A DNA stretch of 64,000 bases from Rhodanobacter sp. (lineage in GTDB: Bacteria > Pseudomonadota > Gammaproteobacteria > Xanthomonadales > Rhodanobacteraceae), in NCBI GenBank assembly GCA_030148505.1, contig JASBTI010000009.1, forward strand, positions 248,001-312,000. The letters are read 5' to 3'. Of the stretch, positions 1 to 8,435 are shown in pieces. Below the pieces are notes generated by a model. That model made no database searches. It saw only the letters and a list, made by a program, of their open reading frames with translations, and had not been told where the DNA came from. Every line of letters starts with the position of its first letter. Position 1 is the first letter of the stretch. A program made the position numbers and the translations under genes.

Positions 1-101
1 TGCTGGATGAAAAGCTGCGCTACAGTCATTTCATCTGGCATCTGTTCGTGCTTGCCGGTACCACCTGTCACTTCTTCGCCGTGTTGCTCTACGCGTTCTG
101 A
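1..101 (+). CDS. Hemolysin III family membrane protein (C-terminal fragment)
   Basis: Only the last 32 codons lie in the window; the gene enters from the left edge and stops with TGA at 99-101. The visible tail contains the motif HFIWHLFVLAGTTCHFFAVL, which matches the last transmembrane helix of the hemolysin III/PAQR-like family (YqfA/TrhA). The histidines spaced around that helix are the family's putative metal ligands. These proteins are polytopic inner-membrane proteins of poorly defined role, despite the toxin name. The next gene is on the opposite strand, so this is the end of a rightward unit. Confidence 0.8.
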   Translation, partial: LDEKLRYSHFIWHLFVLAGTTCHFFAVLLYAF

Positions 102-133
102 GGCGGCGCTGGTACGCAGTCCACGGGGCCCGT

Positions 134-1018
134 TTAGCCGCCCACGCCGCTCAGCGCCATGCCTGGCCCTCCATGCCAGTAGCCGTTGCGTGCGCCGATC
201 GGTGACGGTATATCCGGGGTGCGGCGAGCACGGTCGAAATGCGCCACGATGTCGGCCATCCCCTCGACTTGCGGATACAGCCGCAGTATGTCGACGCCGA
301 GTTCTCGCAGCGTGGGTAGCTCCGGGCCGAGGTCGGTGATTTCCTCGCCCTGAATCTGGATGCCGTTGATGCGCAGAAAAGGTTGGCCTTCGCGCGTAGA
401 CAGTGGCATGCCATCGGGGTATTCGATGCAGTGGAATTCGCATTGGTCCTTGCCCACGTCCAGGGCGCGGGCGGTAAAGCAACGTGCCGAGTAGGCCAGC
501 GGCAACCGGCCAAAAGCGATCACCTCGAGTTCGGGCATGCTGAGGCCCTCGGCGAGCACTGCCGCGCGCAGTTCGCGAAGCAGCGTTTCACCCTGCTCGA
601 CACCGGGCACCCAGCGGTGCAGGCCATCGCTCATCAGCAGGGCCAGGGCATGATGGTTGTAGACGTTCAGCGACGGCCCACCGACGAACGGCAGCTTGCG
701 CTCGCGGCACAGTTGCACGGCCGACAGGTCGTTCGCCTCAATCCATCCAGTGCCCTCCCCGATGAGTCTTTTCAGCGCTCCCAGCTCGGACTCGGCCTCG
801 ATCAGCGCCAGCGACGAGAGCACCAGCTGCTTGCCGCTGGCGCGCAGCTCCTCGGCCAGCGCGATCCAGTCGCGGGTACTTAGCTCACGCCGTTTGCTGC
901 AAACGGTCTCGCCAAGATAGATGATGTCGACGGGCCAGCTTGCCGCTTCCCGATAGAACGCCATTGTGCTTTCGCGGGGCCAGAAGTACTGCAGCGGACC
1001 AAGACTCAGTTTCATCAT
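134..1018 (-). CDS. ubiV: UbiV, oxygen-independent ubiquinone hydroxylation subunit (peptidase U32 family)
   Basis: The product is about 294 residues, close to E. coli UbiV. UbiV works with UbiU and UbiT to hydroxylate the ubiquinone ring without oxygen, with prephenate as hydroxyl donor; both UbiU and UbiV carry a 4Fe-4S cluster. Visible support is the N-terminus MKLSLGPLQYFWPRE, the motif GETVCSKRRE, and a later cysteine set in SARCFTARALDVGKDQCEFHC, which fits the cluster ligands. I chose the ATG at 1018, directly followed by a second ATG, because it matches the usual start of the family. An ATG at 1042, four bases after the ubiU stop, is possible and neither has a good ribosome site. It is co-transcribed with ubiU. 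UbiT is not in the window. Confidence 0.9.
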   Translation of the reverse strand: MMKLSLGPLQYFWPRESTMAFYREAASWPVDIIYLGETVCSKRRELSTRDWIALAEELRASGKQLVLSSLALIEAESELGALKRLIGEGTGWIEANDLSAVQLCRERKLPFVGGPSLNVYNHHALALLMSDGLHRWVPGVEQGETLLRELRAAVLAEGLSMPELEVIAFGRLPLAYSARCFTARALDVGKDQCEFHCIEYPDGMPLSTREGQPFLRINGIQIQGEEITDLGPELPTLRELGVDILRLYPQVEGMADIVAHFDRARRTPDIPSPIGARNGYWHGGPGMALSGVGG

Positions 1019-1046
1019 GTCGTTCGTGTTTACCGGGCTCATCGGT

Positions 1047-2045
1047 TCAATGCCAGCGGCGGTGGTAGGGGCCGAGCGTGGTCTGGTGGCCTTCCGCGTG
1101 TGTCGACAGCGCGCGCTGCCAGTCCGCTTGCGGATGCCACTGCTGGGGCGAGGCCTGGTAGCGATCCAGCGCCTCACGCCAGGTACGGGTCACCGATCTG
1201 ACATACGCCACGCCGCGCTGACGGCCCTCGATCTTCAGCGCCGCTACACCGGCCTGCGCCAGCTTGGGCAGAAGCTCCAGCGTATTGAGGCTGGTCGGCT
1301 CCTCCAGGGCATGAAAGATCTCGGCACCGACGTCGAAGCGACCCTTGCATACGGTCGGGTATCCGGCGGGCTCTTGAGGTTCGAAGTGGTCGATCAGCAC
1401 ATCGTTGAGGCGAACGCTGCGGGTGCCGTCGCCGTGCTCTTCCCAGCGCACGAATTTTGCCGGCGAGCACACGCCATGGCGATTCGGCGAGGCGCCGGTG
1501 ACATAGCTGGAGAGCTGACAACGGCCTTCGACCATGATGCACAGACTGCCGAACGCGAACACTTCCAGCGGCACGGGCGATTTCTCACACAGGCGCTCCA
1601 CCTGTTGCAGTGACAATACCCGAGGTAGCACCGCGCGACTGATCCCGAAACGCTCATGCATATAACGCAGCGCCGGCGCTGTGGTCGCGGAACCCTGTAC
1701 CGACAAATGGCGCGCCAGCGCGGGATAGGTGCGGGTGGCATAGTCGAGCACGGCCATCTCGGCGGCGATGATCGCGTCACAACCGAACTCGGCTGCCTTG
1801 TCGACTGCCGCGTACCACTGTGCCATCCGGGCGCTGTCCGGATACGTGTTCAACGCCAGATAGACCTTGCGTCCGCGGGCATGAGCATAGGCGATGCCCG
1901 CGTGCAGTTCGGCGTCGCTGAAGTTGAGCCCAGGAAATGCCCGTGCATTGGTCTGATCGCGTAAACCCGCGTAGACCGAGTCGGCACCGGCGTCGACCGC
2001 CGCCTGCAGGGCCGGCAAATTGCCAGCGGGACAGACCAGTTGCAT
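1047..2045 (-). CDS. ubiU: UbiU, oxygen-independent ubiquinone hydroxylation subunit (peptidase U32 family)
   Basis: This 332-residue protein has the length and layout of E. coli UbiU. It starts MQLVCPAGNLPALQAAVDAG, typical of the U32 family, and carries cysteines in the order expected for the 4Fe-4S site: SLCIMVEGRC, then HGVCSPAKF, then VCKGRF. With UbiV it forms the complex that adds ring hydroxyls during anaerobic ubiquinone synthesis. The start at 2045 is preceded by GAGG about 7 bases upstream; a longer frame to 2171 exists but lacks family similarity. An Fnr-type box 58 bases upstream suggests induction when oxygen falls. ubiV follows directly in the same operon. Confidence 0.93.
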   Translation of the reverse strand: MQLVCPAGNLPALQAAVDAGADSVYAGLRDQTNARAFPGLNFSDAELHAGIAYAHARGRKVYLALNTYPDSARMAQWYAAVDKAAEFGCDAIIAAEMAVLDYATRTYPALARHLSVQGSATTAPALRYMHERFGISRAVLPRVLSLQQVERLCEKSPVPLEVFAFGSLCIMVEGRCQLSSYVTGASPNRHGVCSPAKFVRWEEHGDGTRSVRLNDVLIDHFEPQEPAGYPTVCKGRFDVGAEIFHALEEPTSLNTLELLPKLAQAGVAALKIEGRQRGVAYVRSVTRTWREALDRYQASPQQWHPQADWQRALSTHAEGHQTTLGPYHRRWH

Positions 2046-2102
2046 GCGTACCTCGCGGGTAGAAATCGGATTGCATCGTGTCATGTGCCCCCGAGAGTGT
2101 CG

Positions 2103-2116
2103 TTGACCTGGATCAG
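2103..2116. promoter_or_regulatory. Fnr/Anr/Dnr-type binding site between ubiU and a divergent gene
   Basis: The sequence TTGACCTGGATCAG fits the Fnr consensus TTGAT-N4-ATCAA at 8 of 10 defined positions. Its centre is about 64 bases from the ubiU ATG (2045) and about 70 bases from the divergent ATG at 2180. An activator bound at -41.5 would therefore leave a short leader on either side. On the plus side a TAGCAT at 2139-2144 sits where a -10 box would be expected; the minus-side -10 is weak. Confidence 0.75.
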
Positions 2117-2179
2117 CCGGTATCGGCACGCGCTGAACTAGCATCGGTGCCAGCTGGTTTATAGACATCATTGATCCGT

Positions 2180-2512
2180 ATGACTACCGCAACCGACTAC
2201 ATTCAGGCTTGGCAATGCATCGGCTGTGGCAAGATCGAGGCGCCGCAGCCGTGCATTGGCGTGTGTCGGGATCGAAAAGTATTGATGGTGGCCAAGGACG
2301 AACACGAGCAGGTGCTGGCCGAACTGGCGAATGCAAAGCAGGACTTGCGCGGGCTGCAGGCGGTGCTTGTGCAACTGGCCTGGTCGCAGCCGCACGACGG
2401 TCAATGGGAACGTTGTTGGCGGGCGCTGCAGTTGCGCGCGCGCCAGTGGATCGCCGATCCAGGCAAGGAATTTCCCGGGTTTGCGCTGACTGAGTCGTCA
2501 GCGGATAGCTGA
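2180..2512 (+). CDS. Small four-cysteine protein of unknown function, divergent from ubiU
   Basis: The protein has 110 residues. Near the N-terminus four cysteines (about 13, 16, 25 and 29) have the spacing C-x2-C-x8-C-x3-C, within [19 protein letters not shown]. That arrangement suggests a zinc ribbon or a small iron-sulfur site. The rest is helical and charged ([20 protein letters not shown]), probably a coiled-coil or dimerising helix. I chose the ATG at 2180 over a TTG at 2171. Its last 15 bases overlap the end of ubiD on the other strand. It shares the upstream region and the Fnr-type box with ubiU, so a role in anaerobic metabolism is inferred. I do not recognise a named family. Confidence 0.75.
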   Translation: MTTATDYIQAWQCIGCGKIEAPQPCIGVCRDRKVLMVAKDEHEQVLAELANAKQDLRGLQAVLVQLAWSQPHDGQWERCWRALQLRARQWIADPGKEFPGFALTESSADS

Positions 2513-3976
2513 GCCCGACAGCGTTGCCCACAGGGCATCGACGCGATGCTCGATAGCGGGATCGGACACGATGGGCTTGCTCCAGGCGCGGCTGGTTTCG
2601 GCGGCCCATTTGCTGGTGGCATCGATCCCCAGCTTGGAGCCCAGGCTGGCGGTCGGACTGGAAAAGTCCAGGTAGTCGATCGGGGTATTTTCCACCAGCA
2701 TCGAGTCGCGCGCCGGGTCGACCCGGGTGGCCAGCGCCCAGATCACCTGCGACCAGTCGCGTACATCGATGTCGTCATCAGTGATGACCACGAACTTGGT
2801 ATAGGTGAACTGGCGCAGGTACGACCAGATTCCCATCATCACGCGGCGCGCATGGCCGGGGTACTGCTTGCGGATGCTGACTATCGCGATGCGGTAGGAG
2901 CACGCTTCTGGCGGCAGGTAGAAATCGACGATCTCGGGAAAGACTTTCTGCAGGATCGGCACGAACACGTCGTTCAACGCCATCGACAGCACCGACGGTT
3001 CGTCGTGCGGTGCGCGTCCCATGTAGCTGCCGTGGTAAATCGCATCCTGGCGCAGGCGCATGCGCTCGATGGTCAACACCGGGAAATGATCCTGGGCGTT
3101 GTAGTAACCGGTGTGATCGCCAAACGGGCCTTCCAGCGCGGTATCTCCGGGATGAATGAATCCTTCCAGCAGAATCTCCGCGCCGGCGGGCGCATCCAGC
3201 CCGGTCAGCTCGCTTGCCCATACGCGTGTTCGCTGGCCGCGCAGCAAACCGGCGAACTCGTATTCGGAAAGCGTGTCGGGTACCGGCGCCACCGCGGCCA
3301 GCAGGGTGGCCGGGTCGGCGCCGAGCGCTACCAGCACGGGAAAGGGTTTGTCCGGATGGGCGGCTTTCCAATCCGCGTAGTCCAGTGCGCCGCCGCGATG
3401 CGGCAGCCAGCGCATGATCACACGATTCGGGCCGATCACCTGCTGCCGGTAGATCGCTACGTTCTGTCGCGGCTTGAGCGTGCCCCGGGTGATCACCAGG
3501 CCAAAGGTGATCAGCTTGCCGATATCGCCCGGCCAGCAGTGCTGGATCGGCAGGCAGCTCAGGTCGATCTCGCCGCCGCGCAAGGTCTCGTACCCGAACG
3601 CTGCCTCGCGAACCCGCTGCGGTGCGACATGTGCCAGCTGGGCCAACTCCGGCCAGGTGGCCAGCGCCTGACGCAGACTGGACGGCCAGCGTGGCTCCTT
3701 GATCGCGGCGAGCAGTTGCCCGAGTTCCCGCAGGCTCGCCAGCGGCCGTCCCGCCAGCGCCGCTTCGATCCGCCGACGGTGACCAAACAGGTTGCCAAGC
3801 AGTGCGTGTCGTGAGCCGGACGGTTGCGTCATCAGCAGGGCGGGACCGCCCTCGCGCAGTGCGCGAAGGCACAGTGCGGTGGATTCCAAGTGCGTATCGA
3901 CGGGCTGTTCAACGCGTCGCAGCTGCCGGTCATGTTCCAGATGCCGCAAAAAGCCGCGAAGATCGTGAAAGCTCAC
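2498..3976 (-). CDS. ubiD: UbiD, 4-hydroxy-3-polyprenylbenzoate decarboxylase (prenylated-FMN dependent)
   Basis: At 492 residues this is a full-length UbiD. It removes the ring carboxylate of polyprenyl-hydroxybenzoate in ubiquinone synthesis and needs prenylated FMN made by UbiX, which is not in the window. Diagnostic segments are [19 protein letters not shown] at the N-terminus, the central [11 protein letters not shown], the active-site region [12 protein letters not shown], and [12 protein letters not shown] near the end. Its start overlaps the stop of the upstream TyrA-like gene by four bases (ATGA), so the two are translationally coupled. Placement beside ubiUV makes this stretch a quinone-biosynthesis neighbourhood. 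Confidence 0.95.
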   Translation of the reverse strand: MSFHDLRGFLRHLEHDRQLRRVEQPVDTHLESTALCLRALREGGPALLMTQPSGSRHALLGNLFGHRRRIEAALAGRPLASLRELGQLLAAIKEPRWPSSLRQALATWPELAQLAHVAPQRVREAAFGYETLRGGEIDLSCLPIQHCWPGDIGKLITFGLVITRGTLKPRQNVAIYRQQVIGPNRVIMRWLPHRGGALDYADWKAAHPDKPFPVLVALGADPATLLAAVAPVPDTLSEYEFAGLLRGQRTRVWASELTGLDAPAGAEILLEGFIHPGDTALEGPFGDHTGYYNAQDHFPVLTIERMRLRQDAIYHGSYMGRAPHDEPSVLSMALNDVFVPILQKVFPEIVDFYLPPEACSYRIAIVSIRKQYPGHARRVMMGIWSYLRQFTYTKFVVITDDDIDVRDWSQVIWALATRVDPARDSMLVENTPIDYLDFSSPTASLGSKLGIDATSKWAAETSRAWSKPIVSDPAIEHRVDALWATLSGSAIR

Positions 3977-4752
3977 GACGCACCTTCGGGCAGGTTGGGG
4001 ATCGCCAGATGACCGTCCTCGTCACCCTCGGTAAGGAGTTTGCCGTGAATCCGCTCCAGTGAGTCCATCAGCTGCGCGCGAGCAGCGGCGGCAAAGGGGT
4101 TTTCCTGCTGGATGGCAGCAAACAGATGACCGGCGTCGCCGCGCACCGCCGCCAGCATGTGTTTCAGGCCCTGGAATGATGGCGGTGCGACCGTCAGGTC
4201 GTCGTCCACGCCCATCTCGACCAGGCCCTTGGCGATAAAGAAGGCCAGTGCATGGGTATTTGCCATCGCTTTGTCATGCACCGCCGGGTCCTGTTCGATC
4301 ACCTCGCAGCCGAGATCGACAAACAGCTGAAGGGTGCGGGCAGCGGCGTCGGGATGGCGCGGGTTGGCGCAGACCACGGTGCGCAATGGATGCTCGCCGC
4401 GGGCTAGGCTGAGGGGTCCGAACAGCGGGTGCGTCCCGGCATGCGGGACCTCCTCGCCAAGCACCTCATCCAGCAGGGTGCAGGGATGCATCTTCACGCT
4501 GCCCACATCGATGACGGTTTGCCCCGCATGCAGGTAAGGGCGCAATGCTTGCAATGCGTTGCGCATGTGCGGGACCGGCATGGCCAGCACGATCCATTGC
4601 GCCCCTTGCGCTGCGGCCCTTGCCGACGGGGCTGCCAAGCCCGCTGGCACTGCAGCATACGGGTCGTAGGCGCGAACCTCATGGCCAGCGTGGCGTAGCA
4701 GCTCGGTGAGGGCGCGGCCGAAGCGACCAAAGCCGAGGATGGCGAACAACAT
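3973..4752 (-). CDS. Prephenate/arogenate dehydrogenase family protein (TyrA-like)
   Basis: The 259-residue product begins with a nucleotide-binding fold, [11 protein letters not shown] (GxGxxG), and contains HPLFGP, corresponding to the HPMFGP motif of TyrA dehydrogenases. A helical second half follows, as in the family. The expected reaction is NAD(P)-dependent oxidative decarboxylation of prephenate or arogenate in tyrosine synthesis. There is no fused chorismate mutase or ACT domain. It overlaps ubiD by four bases. Prephenate is the reported hydroxyl donor for UbiUV, so a dehydrogenase of prephenate beside ubiD/ubiUV is suggestive, but that link is inference. Substrate choice cannot be read from the sequence. 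Confidence 0.82.
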   Translation of the reverse strand: MLFAILGFGRFGRALTELLRHAGHEVRAYDPYAAVPAGLAAPSARAAAQGAQWIVLAMPVPHMRNALQALRPYLHAGQTVIDVGSVKMHPCTLLDEVLGEEVPHAGTHPLFGPLSLARGEHPLRTVVCANPRHPDAAARTLQLFVDLGCEVIEQDPAVHDKAMANTHALAFFIAKGLVEMGVDDDLTVAPPSFQGLKHMLAAVRGDAGHLFAAIQQENPFAAAARAQLMDSLERIHGKLLTEGDEDGHLAIPNLPEGAS

Positions 4753-4849
4753 GGGCGATTACCTTGGGTCGGATGGGTGGGCAAGACACGGACGCGGGGA
4801 TCCGGGCAAACGATGGCTGCCACGCGTCCAGTGGCATCACGATGATGCC

Positions 4850-4997
4850 TCATGTCAGCTGTTCGCCAGCTGTTTGCCCTTGGCCGTCGTGCAAGATGGT
4901 ACGGATTGCCGTGATCCTGCCGGTGGCGTCGATGCCCCGGGCAGCCCGGAAAGACCTGGGCGTAGCCGAACCGGGCTGCGGTGATCTCAAGCTTCAT
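4850..4997 (-). pseudogene. Possible small gene with a one-base frameshift
   Basis: An ATG at 4997 has a strong ribosome site (GGAGG, with about 5 bases between) overlapping the end of the PLP decarboxylase gene. The frame reads MKLEITAARFGYAQVF and then turns into proline- and histidine-rich low-quality sequence. If one base in the CTTTCC run near 4950 is removed, the frame continues RAARGIDATGRITAIRTIL and stops at 4850-4852, giving about 48 residues with normal GC at third positions. I see this as either a broken small gene or a sequencing error. No family is recognised, and the rest of 4753-5011 holds nothing else I can support. Confidence 0.3.
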
Positions 4998-5011
4998 CGC
5001 CGCCTCCGGTG

Positions 5012-6976
5012 TCAGTCTCGGCCAGCATCGACCACGGGTGCCAGTGCGCGTACACGTCGACCGAGAAATTCGAAATAGCGCTCGATGTAGCTGATGTTGT
5101 TTTCGTGATCGATCAGGTATGGATTCATCAACGTGTGACGCAGGATGATCAGGCGGTCGTTGTCCGGGTCGCTGCCAAAACTGTCCGGATCCAGGCCCAG
5201 TGCTGTGAGGATGCGGGCAGTATCGCTCGGTCCGAGCAGTTCAGGCCGCAGGCTGGTCACCGAGCCAAAAAATTCCTTCAGCTGCAGCGGTTGGCGGGGA
5301 TCGCAGCGCAGCGTGTCGTGCAGCGTGCGTACGTAAGCATTGGCTTGCGCCACGCTACGATTGCCGCAAGGGTTGAGGGCAAGGCAGACCAGATTGCTGT
5401 CCGGCGCAAACGGTACCAATACATGCATCGTATCGGCGACATCCAGCGCGAGACGTCGGGCGCAGGCGTGGAACGCTTCGGCTGCGCGAATCGTGGCGCG
5501 CGGCAGACGGCCGAAGTGCACGTGGTCCAGCGGCAGCACCTTGTGCATGACATAGACTGCCGCCGCCGCTGCGCCGGACTTGGAGCCTTCCGGGACGAAC
5601 TGGCCGAGGCTGCGATAGCGTGCCAGATAGTTGTCGGGAGGGTTGGCATGAAACACGTAGTCGGCACGTTCGGCCAGCAAGGCCATGGCGCGGTGGTCGC
5701 GGCAGATGAAGGCCCCCGAACCGTAAGGAAGATAGCCCAGCTTGTGCGGATCAACCGTGGTCGAGTCAGTGTCCGCCACCGCCGCGAACGCCGCATGGAC
5801 GTCGGTGCTGGGGAAGTGCACATACTCCTTCGCTACTTCGTCGCGTCTGCGCAGGCTGCCGTCTTCGCGCCGGAACAATGTGGCCAGGTAGCCGCCCCAG
5901 GCTGCGTCCACATGTACCGAGAAATCCAGTCCCTGGGAACGGGCTTGGCTTCGTGCGGTAAGCACGGCATCGATAGGGTCGATGGTGCCGTATTCGGTAC
6001 TGCCCAGTACGGCAACACACATCAAGATAGGTTGGTGGTCGCGGGCGCAGCGCGCCAGCGTGTCATGCAGGGCCGTCGTATCCAGCCGCATGCCGCGTGT
6101 TGGCAGAAGTTCCAGCTGATTGTGGCCCAGGCCAAGCAGCTTCAACCCCTTGCTCCATGAATAGTGGGCGGTGACCGGGGCCAGTACCCGTGGTACGCGC
6201 AAGGTGGGATGCGCCGCAAAGAACTCAGCGAGCCCACGTTGCTCGATCCGTTCACCCTCTACTCGCGCATGCCAGTGCTTTTGTACCTGCGGTGGCTGCA
6301 TGGCCAGCCAGGAGAGCCACTGCTCGAGCAGGGCGATGGTGTCTGCCGCGGCGAGATTGAAGGCGCTCCAGTCGTCGGTCGGCAACATCATGTCCGGCAC
6401 CCGTGCAGCGCGCAGCGCCACCGGGAAAGCCTTCAATGCCAGTGCCAGCCGCAACGCCTGATAATTGGCCAACGTGCCGCCGGAGGTAAGGTGGCCGAAG
6501 GCACACGCCGGTTTTGCGGGATCGTGTGGGTAGCCGAGCATGCGTGCGAGTTGCAGGCCAGCCTGCACCTCCATGTCCACGGTAACCGGTGCGGCGTCCT
6601 CACTGACGTTGTTGGGGTTATAGGGTAGCGTCAGCATCTGTGCCGCCAGCCCCGGCAGCAGCAGGTCGGAGGCCATATGGCCAATATATCGGGGGCTATG
6701 GAAGGGTACTGACTTTTTCAGTGCCGCGGACAGCTGGTGCAGCTCGCGCCGCATGCGTGCCTCAAAAGCCAGGTAGTCGGGATGCTGCGCTGAGGAAGTG
6801 GCGATTGCCGGCGGGTCTTCCGGATGGAAGTTGCGCCGCCAGTACACATGGTCGCGCAGGAACTCGACCATGAGTTTTTCCAGCAACGCATCGTTTTCTC
6901 CGTAGGGGCCGAGGAAGCAGGCGTCGAGCGCGTAATCGCGGGATTCCGGTGAAGGTAAAGGCAATGCGGCGCTCAT
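5012..6976 (-). CDS. Group II PLP-dependent decarboxylase (tyrosine/glutamate decarboxylase-like)
   Basis: This 654-residue protein is long for the family and resembles tyrosine decarboxylases of the enterococcal type. PLP-binding elements are HLTSGGTLANYQAL, the aspartate motif VHVDAAWGGY, and the lysine in TVDPHKLGYLPYGSGAF that would form the Schiff base. The likely reaction is decarboxylation of an aromatic or acidic amino acid to an amine; the substrate is not certain. The start at 6976 has GGGAGG about 8-10 bases upstream; a longer frame to 7042 is not convincing. It precedes the TyrA-like gene and ubiD on the same strand. An Fnr-like box lies about 145 bases upstream. Confidence 0.85.
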   Translation of the reverse strand: MSAALPLPSPESRDYALDACFLGPYGENDALLEKLMVEFLRDHVYWRRNFHPEDPPAIATSSAQHPDYLAFEARMRRELHQLSAALKKSVPFHSPRYIGHMASDLLLPGLAAQMLTLPYNPNNVSEDAAPVTVDMEVQAGLQLARMLGYPHDPAKPACAFGHLTSGGTLANYQALRLALALKAFPVALRAARVPDMMLPTDDWSAFNLAAADTIALLEQWLSWLAMQPPQVQKHWHARVEGERIEQRGLAEFFAAHPTLRVPRVLAPVTAHYSWSKGLKLLGLGHNQLELLPTRGMRLDTTALHDTLARCARDHQPILMCVAVLGSTEYGTIDPIDAVLTARSQARSQGLDFSVHVDAAWGGYLATLFRREDGSLRRRDEVAKEYVHFPSTDVHAAFAAVADTDSTTVDPHKLGYLPYGSGAFICRDHRAMALLAERADYVFHANPPDNYLARYRSLGQFVPEGSKSGAAAAAVYVMHKVLPLDHVHFGRLPRATIRAAEAFHACARRLALDVADTMHVLVPFAPDSNLVCLALNPCGNRSVAQANAYVRTLHDTLRCDPRQPLQLKEFFGSVTSLRPELLGPSDTARILTALGLDPDSFGSDPDNDRLIILRHTLMNPYLIDHENNISYIERYFEFLGRRVRALAPVVDAGRD

Positions 6977-7318
6977 GCGATAAAACCTCCCGAGGCGGGC
7001 AGCGGCTGCGCTACGGGTAGCCCGACGTACTCCGCTTGCCATGGTGTTCGGGCGGTGCGCATATGCTGCTCCTGGGAAAGGAGTCCATGCTCCATGGAGC
7101 AGCCACCCAATGCACTGACCTGCGTCAATGGGTTGGCGTCAATGAGTGAGGTGGGTTGTCCGGCTCCATGGCGCCGCGAAAGCGTGTGCGATCAAGAGGT
7201 TTCATCACGGTGGCCGGAGGGCATCGCATTCGCCCGTTCTGAGCGGGATGCCCTCACCTTATCGCCTTGGCTGCCGTGTCGTGGTCTACTGGCGAATTAT
7301 CCATAAAGGAGGTTTCCC
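6977..7318. other. Divergent intergenic region between the decarboxylase and tpx
   Basis: These 342 bases separate two genes that point away from each other. They contain one Fnr-like box (7115-7128), ribosome sites for both flanking genes, and no reading frame with convincing coding character. No hairpin terminator or RNA gene was recognised. Confidence 0.6.
7115..7128. promoter_or_regulatory. Fnr/Anr-like box upstream of the decarboxylase gene
   Basis: CTGACCTGCGTCAA reads on the other strand as TTGACGCAGGTCAG, an imperfect match to the Fnr/Anr dyad with the right four-base spacer. It lies 139 bases from the decarboxylase ATG and about 190 from tpx. The distance is larger than for the boxes at ubiU and ccoN, so function is less certain. 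Confidence 0.45.
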
Positions 7319-7819
7319 ATGTCCAAGGTCGCTCTCAAGGGTCAGCCAGTCCAGGTTGACGGCGCGTTTCCCGGCAAAGGTCAGCAGGCGCCCGCTTTCA
7401 CCCTGGTCGGTGCAGACTTGGCGGACGTTTCGCTGGCGAGCTTTTCCGGCAAGCGCAAAGTGCTGAACATTTTTCCGAGTGTGGACACCGGTGTGTGCGC
7501 GGCGTCGGTCCGCCGTTTCAATGAGCTGGCGGGCCAGTTCATCAATACCGTGGTGTTGTGCGTTTCGGCCGACCTGCCGTTTGCGCAGTCGCGCTTCTGT
7601 GGCGCCGAAGGCTTGGAGCATGTGGTGATGTTGTCGAGCATGCGGGGACGTGAATTTATCCGTGACTATGGCGTGGCGATTGCCGACGGCCCGCTGGCCG
7701 GGGTTGCCGCCCGCGCCGTGGTAGTGCTGGACGAGGACGACAAGGTCATTCACAGCCAGCTGGTCGCCGAAATTACCGACGAGCCCGATTATGCGGCTGC
7801 GCTTGCCGTGCTGGGTTGA
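7319..7819 (+). CDS. tpx: Thiol peroxidase Tpx
   Basis: The 166-residue protein is an atypical 2-Cys peroxiredoxin that reduces lipid and hydrogen peroxides with thioredoxin. The peroxidatic cysteine is Cys60 in [16 protein letters not shown] and the resolving cysteine is Cys94 in QSRFCGAEG, as in E. coli Tpx. Length is normal for the family. The start at 7319 is preceded by AAAGGAGG with 7 bases between, a near-perfect ribosome site. It stands alone, transcribed away from the decarboxylase and toward the convergent truncated haemoglobin gene; 43 bases separate the two ends. Confidence 0.96.
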   Translation: MSKVALKGQPVQVDGAFPGKGQQAPAFTLVGADLADVSLASFSGKRKVLNIFPSVDTGVCAASVRRFNELAGQFINTVVLCVSADLPFAQSRFCGAEGLEHVVMLSSMRGREFIRDYGVAIADGPLAGVAARAVVVLDEDDKVIHSQLVAEITDEPDYAAALAVLG

Positions 7820-7862
7820 GTTCCGGCCCGCCACAGAGGTAAGGACGGCGTCGTCGCTGGGG

Positions 7863-8297
7863 TTACCCGGGACCGGAGTCATTCCTGATCGGCTGGCGCG
7901 CGGCGCCGATGATCGGGAGATCCAGGGGACATCCCCCTGGCGGTAACCCCAGCCCCATCCGCAGGCCTCGACCGATACGTTCGGCATATTCAATCATAGT
8001 GGCGGCGGCAGAGGCTTCGAGTACCTCGCTGCAGGTTTTTCGCCACAGCGTCAGCCAGCAGTCGAAATGTCGGGCCTCGATCGGATGTGCGCGGTGCGCC
8101 GCCATCGGATTGCCGCGATAGCTGCCCGCACGCAATACGACCGATGCCCAGAAAGAGGTCAGCCGCAGCTTGTGTTCATCCCAATCCTGCACTGCCGGGT
8201 TGAAGACCGGGCCCAGCAAGGGGTCCCCTTGTACCTTGGAATAAAAACGATTCACCAGGGCGGCAAGGGCGTCTTGGTCGAGGAGAGGTGGGTGCAT
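7863..8297 (-). CDS. Group III truncated haemoglobin
   Basis: The 144-residue protein matches group III truncated globins: FYSKVQGDPLLGPVF in the B/C region, then SYRGNPMAAHRAHPIEARHF with the probable proximal haem histidine at about residue 77, followed by a tryptophan helix (CWLTLWRKTC). The glycine motifs of group I/II truncated globins are absent, as expected. Members are often encoded next to cbb3 oxidase genes and are thought to handle NO or oxygen. Here it is the next gene after ccoS on the same strand, 126 bases away, so it may share the low-oxygen regulation or have its own promoter. Confidence 0.9.
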   Translation of the reverse strand: MHPPLLDQDALAALVNRFYSKVQGDPLLGPVFNPAVQDWDEHKLRLTSFWASVVLRAGSYRGNPMAAHRAHPIEARHFDCWLTLWRKTCSEVLEASAAATMIEYAERIGRGLRMGLGLPPGGCPLDLPIIGAARQPIRNDSGPG

Positions 8298-8380
8298 GGG
8301 ATCTCGGAGAGTGAAAAGAAAGCGTACATGGGAATACCCGTACGCATGAATGACACGCTTGGGTTGAGTGTGCTGTTCAT

Positions 8381-8435
8381 CAAGACGGTAAAGGGCCTGG
8401 AAGCCGCAAAATAGCGGCTTGAATCAACCGTCTTG
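8381..8435. repeat. Nested inverted repeats at the ccoS 3' end
   Basis: CAAGACGGT (8381-8389) pairs with ACCGTCTTG (8427-8435), enclosing a second hairpin, AAGCCGC (8401-8407) with GCGGCTT (8414-8420). The outer arm overlaps the ccoS stop codon at 8424-8426. There is no T-run, so it is not a classical terminator. It could be an RNA-stability or attenuation element between ccoS and the globin gene. Confidence 0.5.

Noticed and set aside
2546-3814. A 422-codon open frame antisense to ubiD
   Set aside because: Composition is that of a reverse-strand shadow; ubiD carries all the family motifs on the other strand.
5009-6160. A 383-codon open frame antisense to the PLP decarboxylase
   Set aside because: No motif or signal; the decarboxylase has complete PLP-binding elements in the true frame.
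8361-8382. TTGAG...ATCAA as another Fnr box before the globin gene
   Set aside because: The half-sites are far more than four bases apart, so the dyad geometry is wrong.
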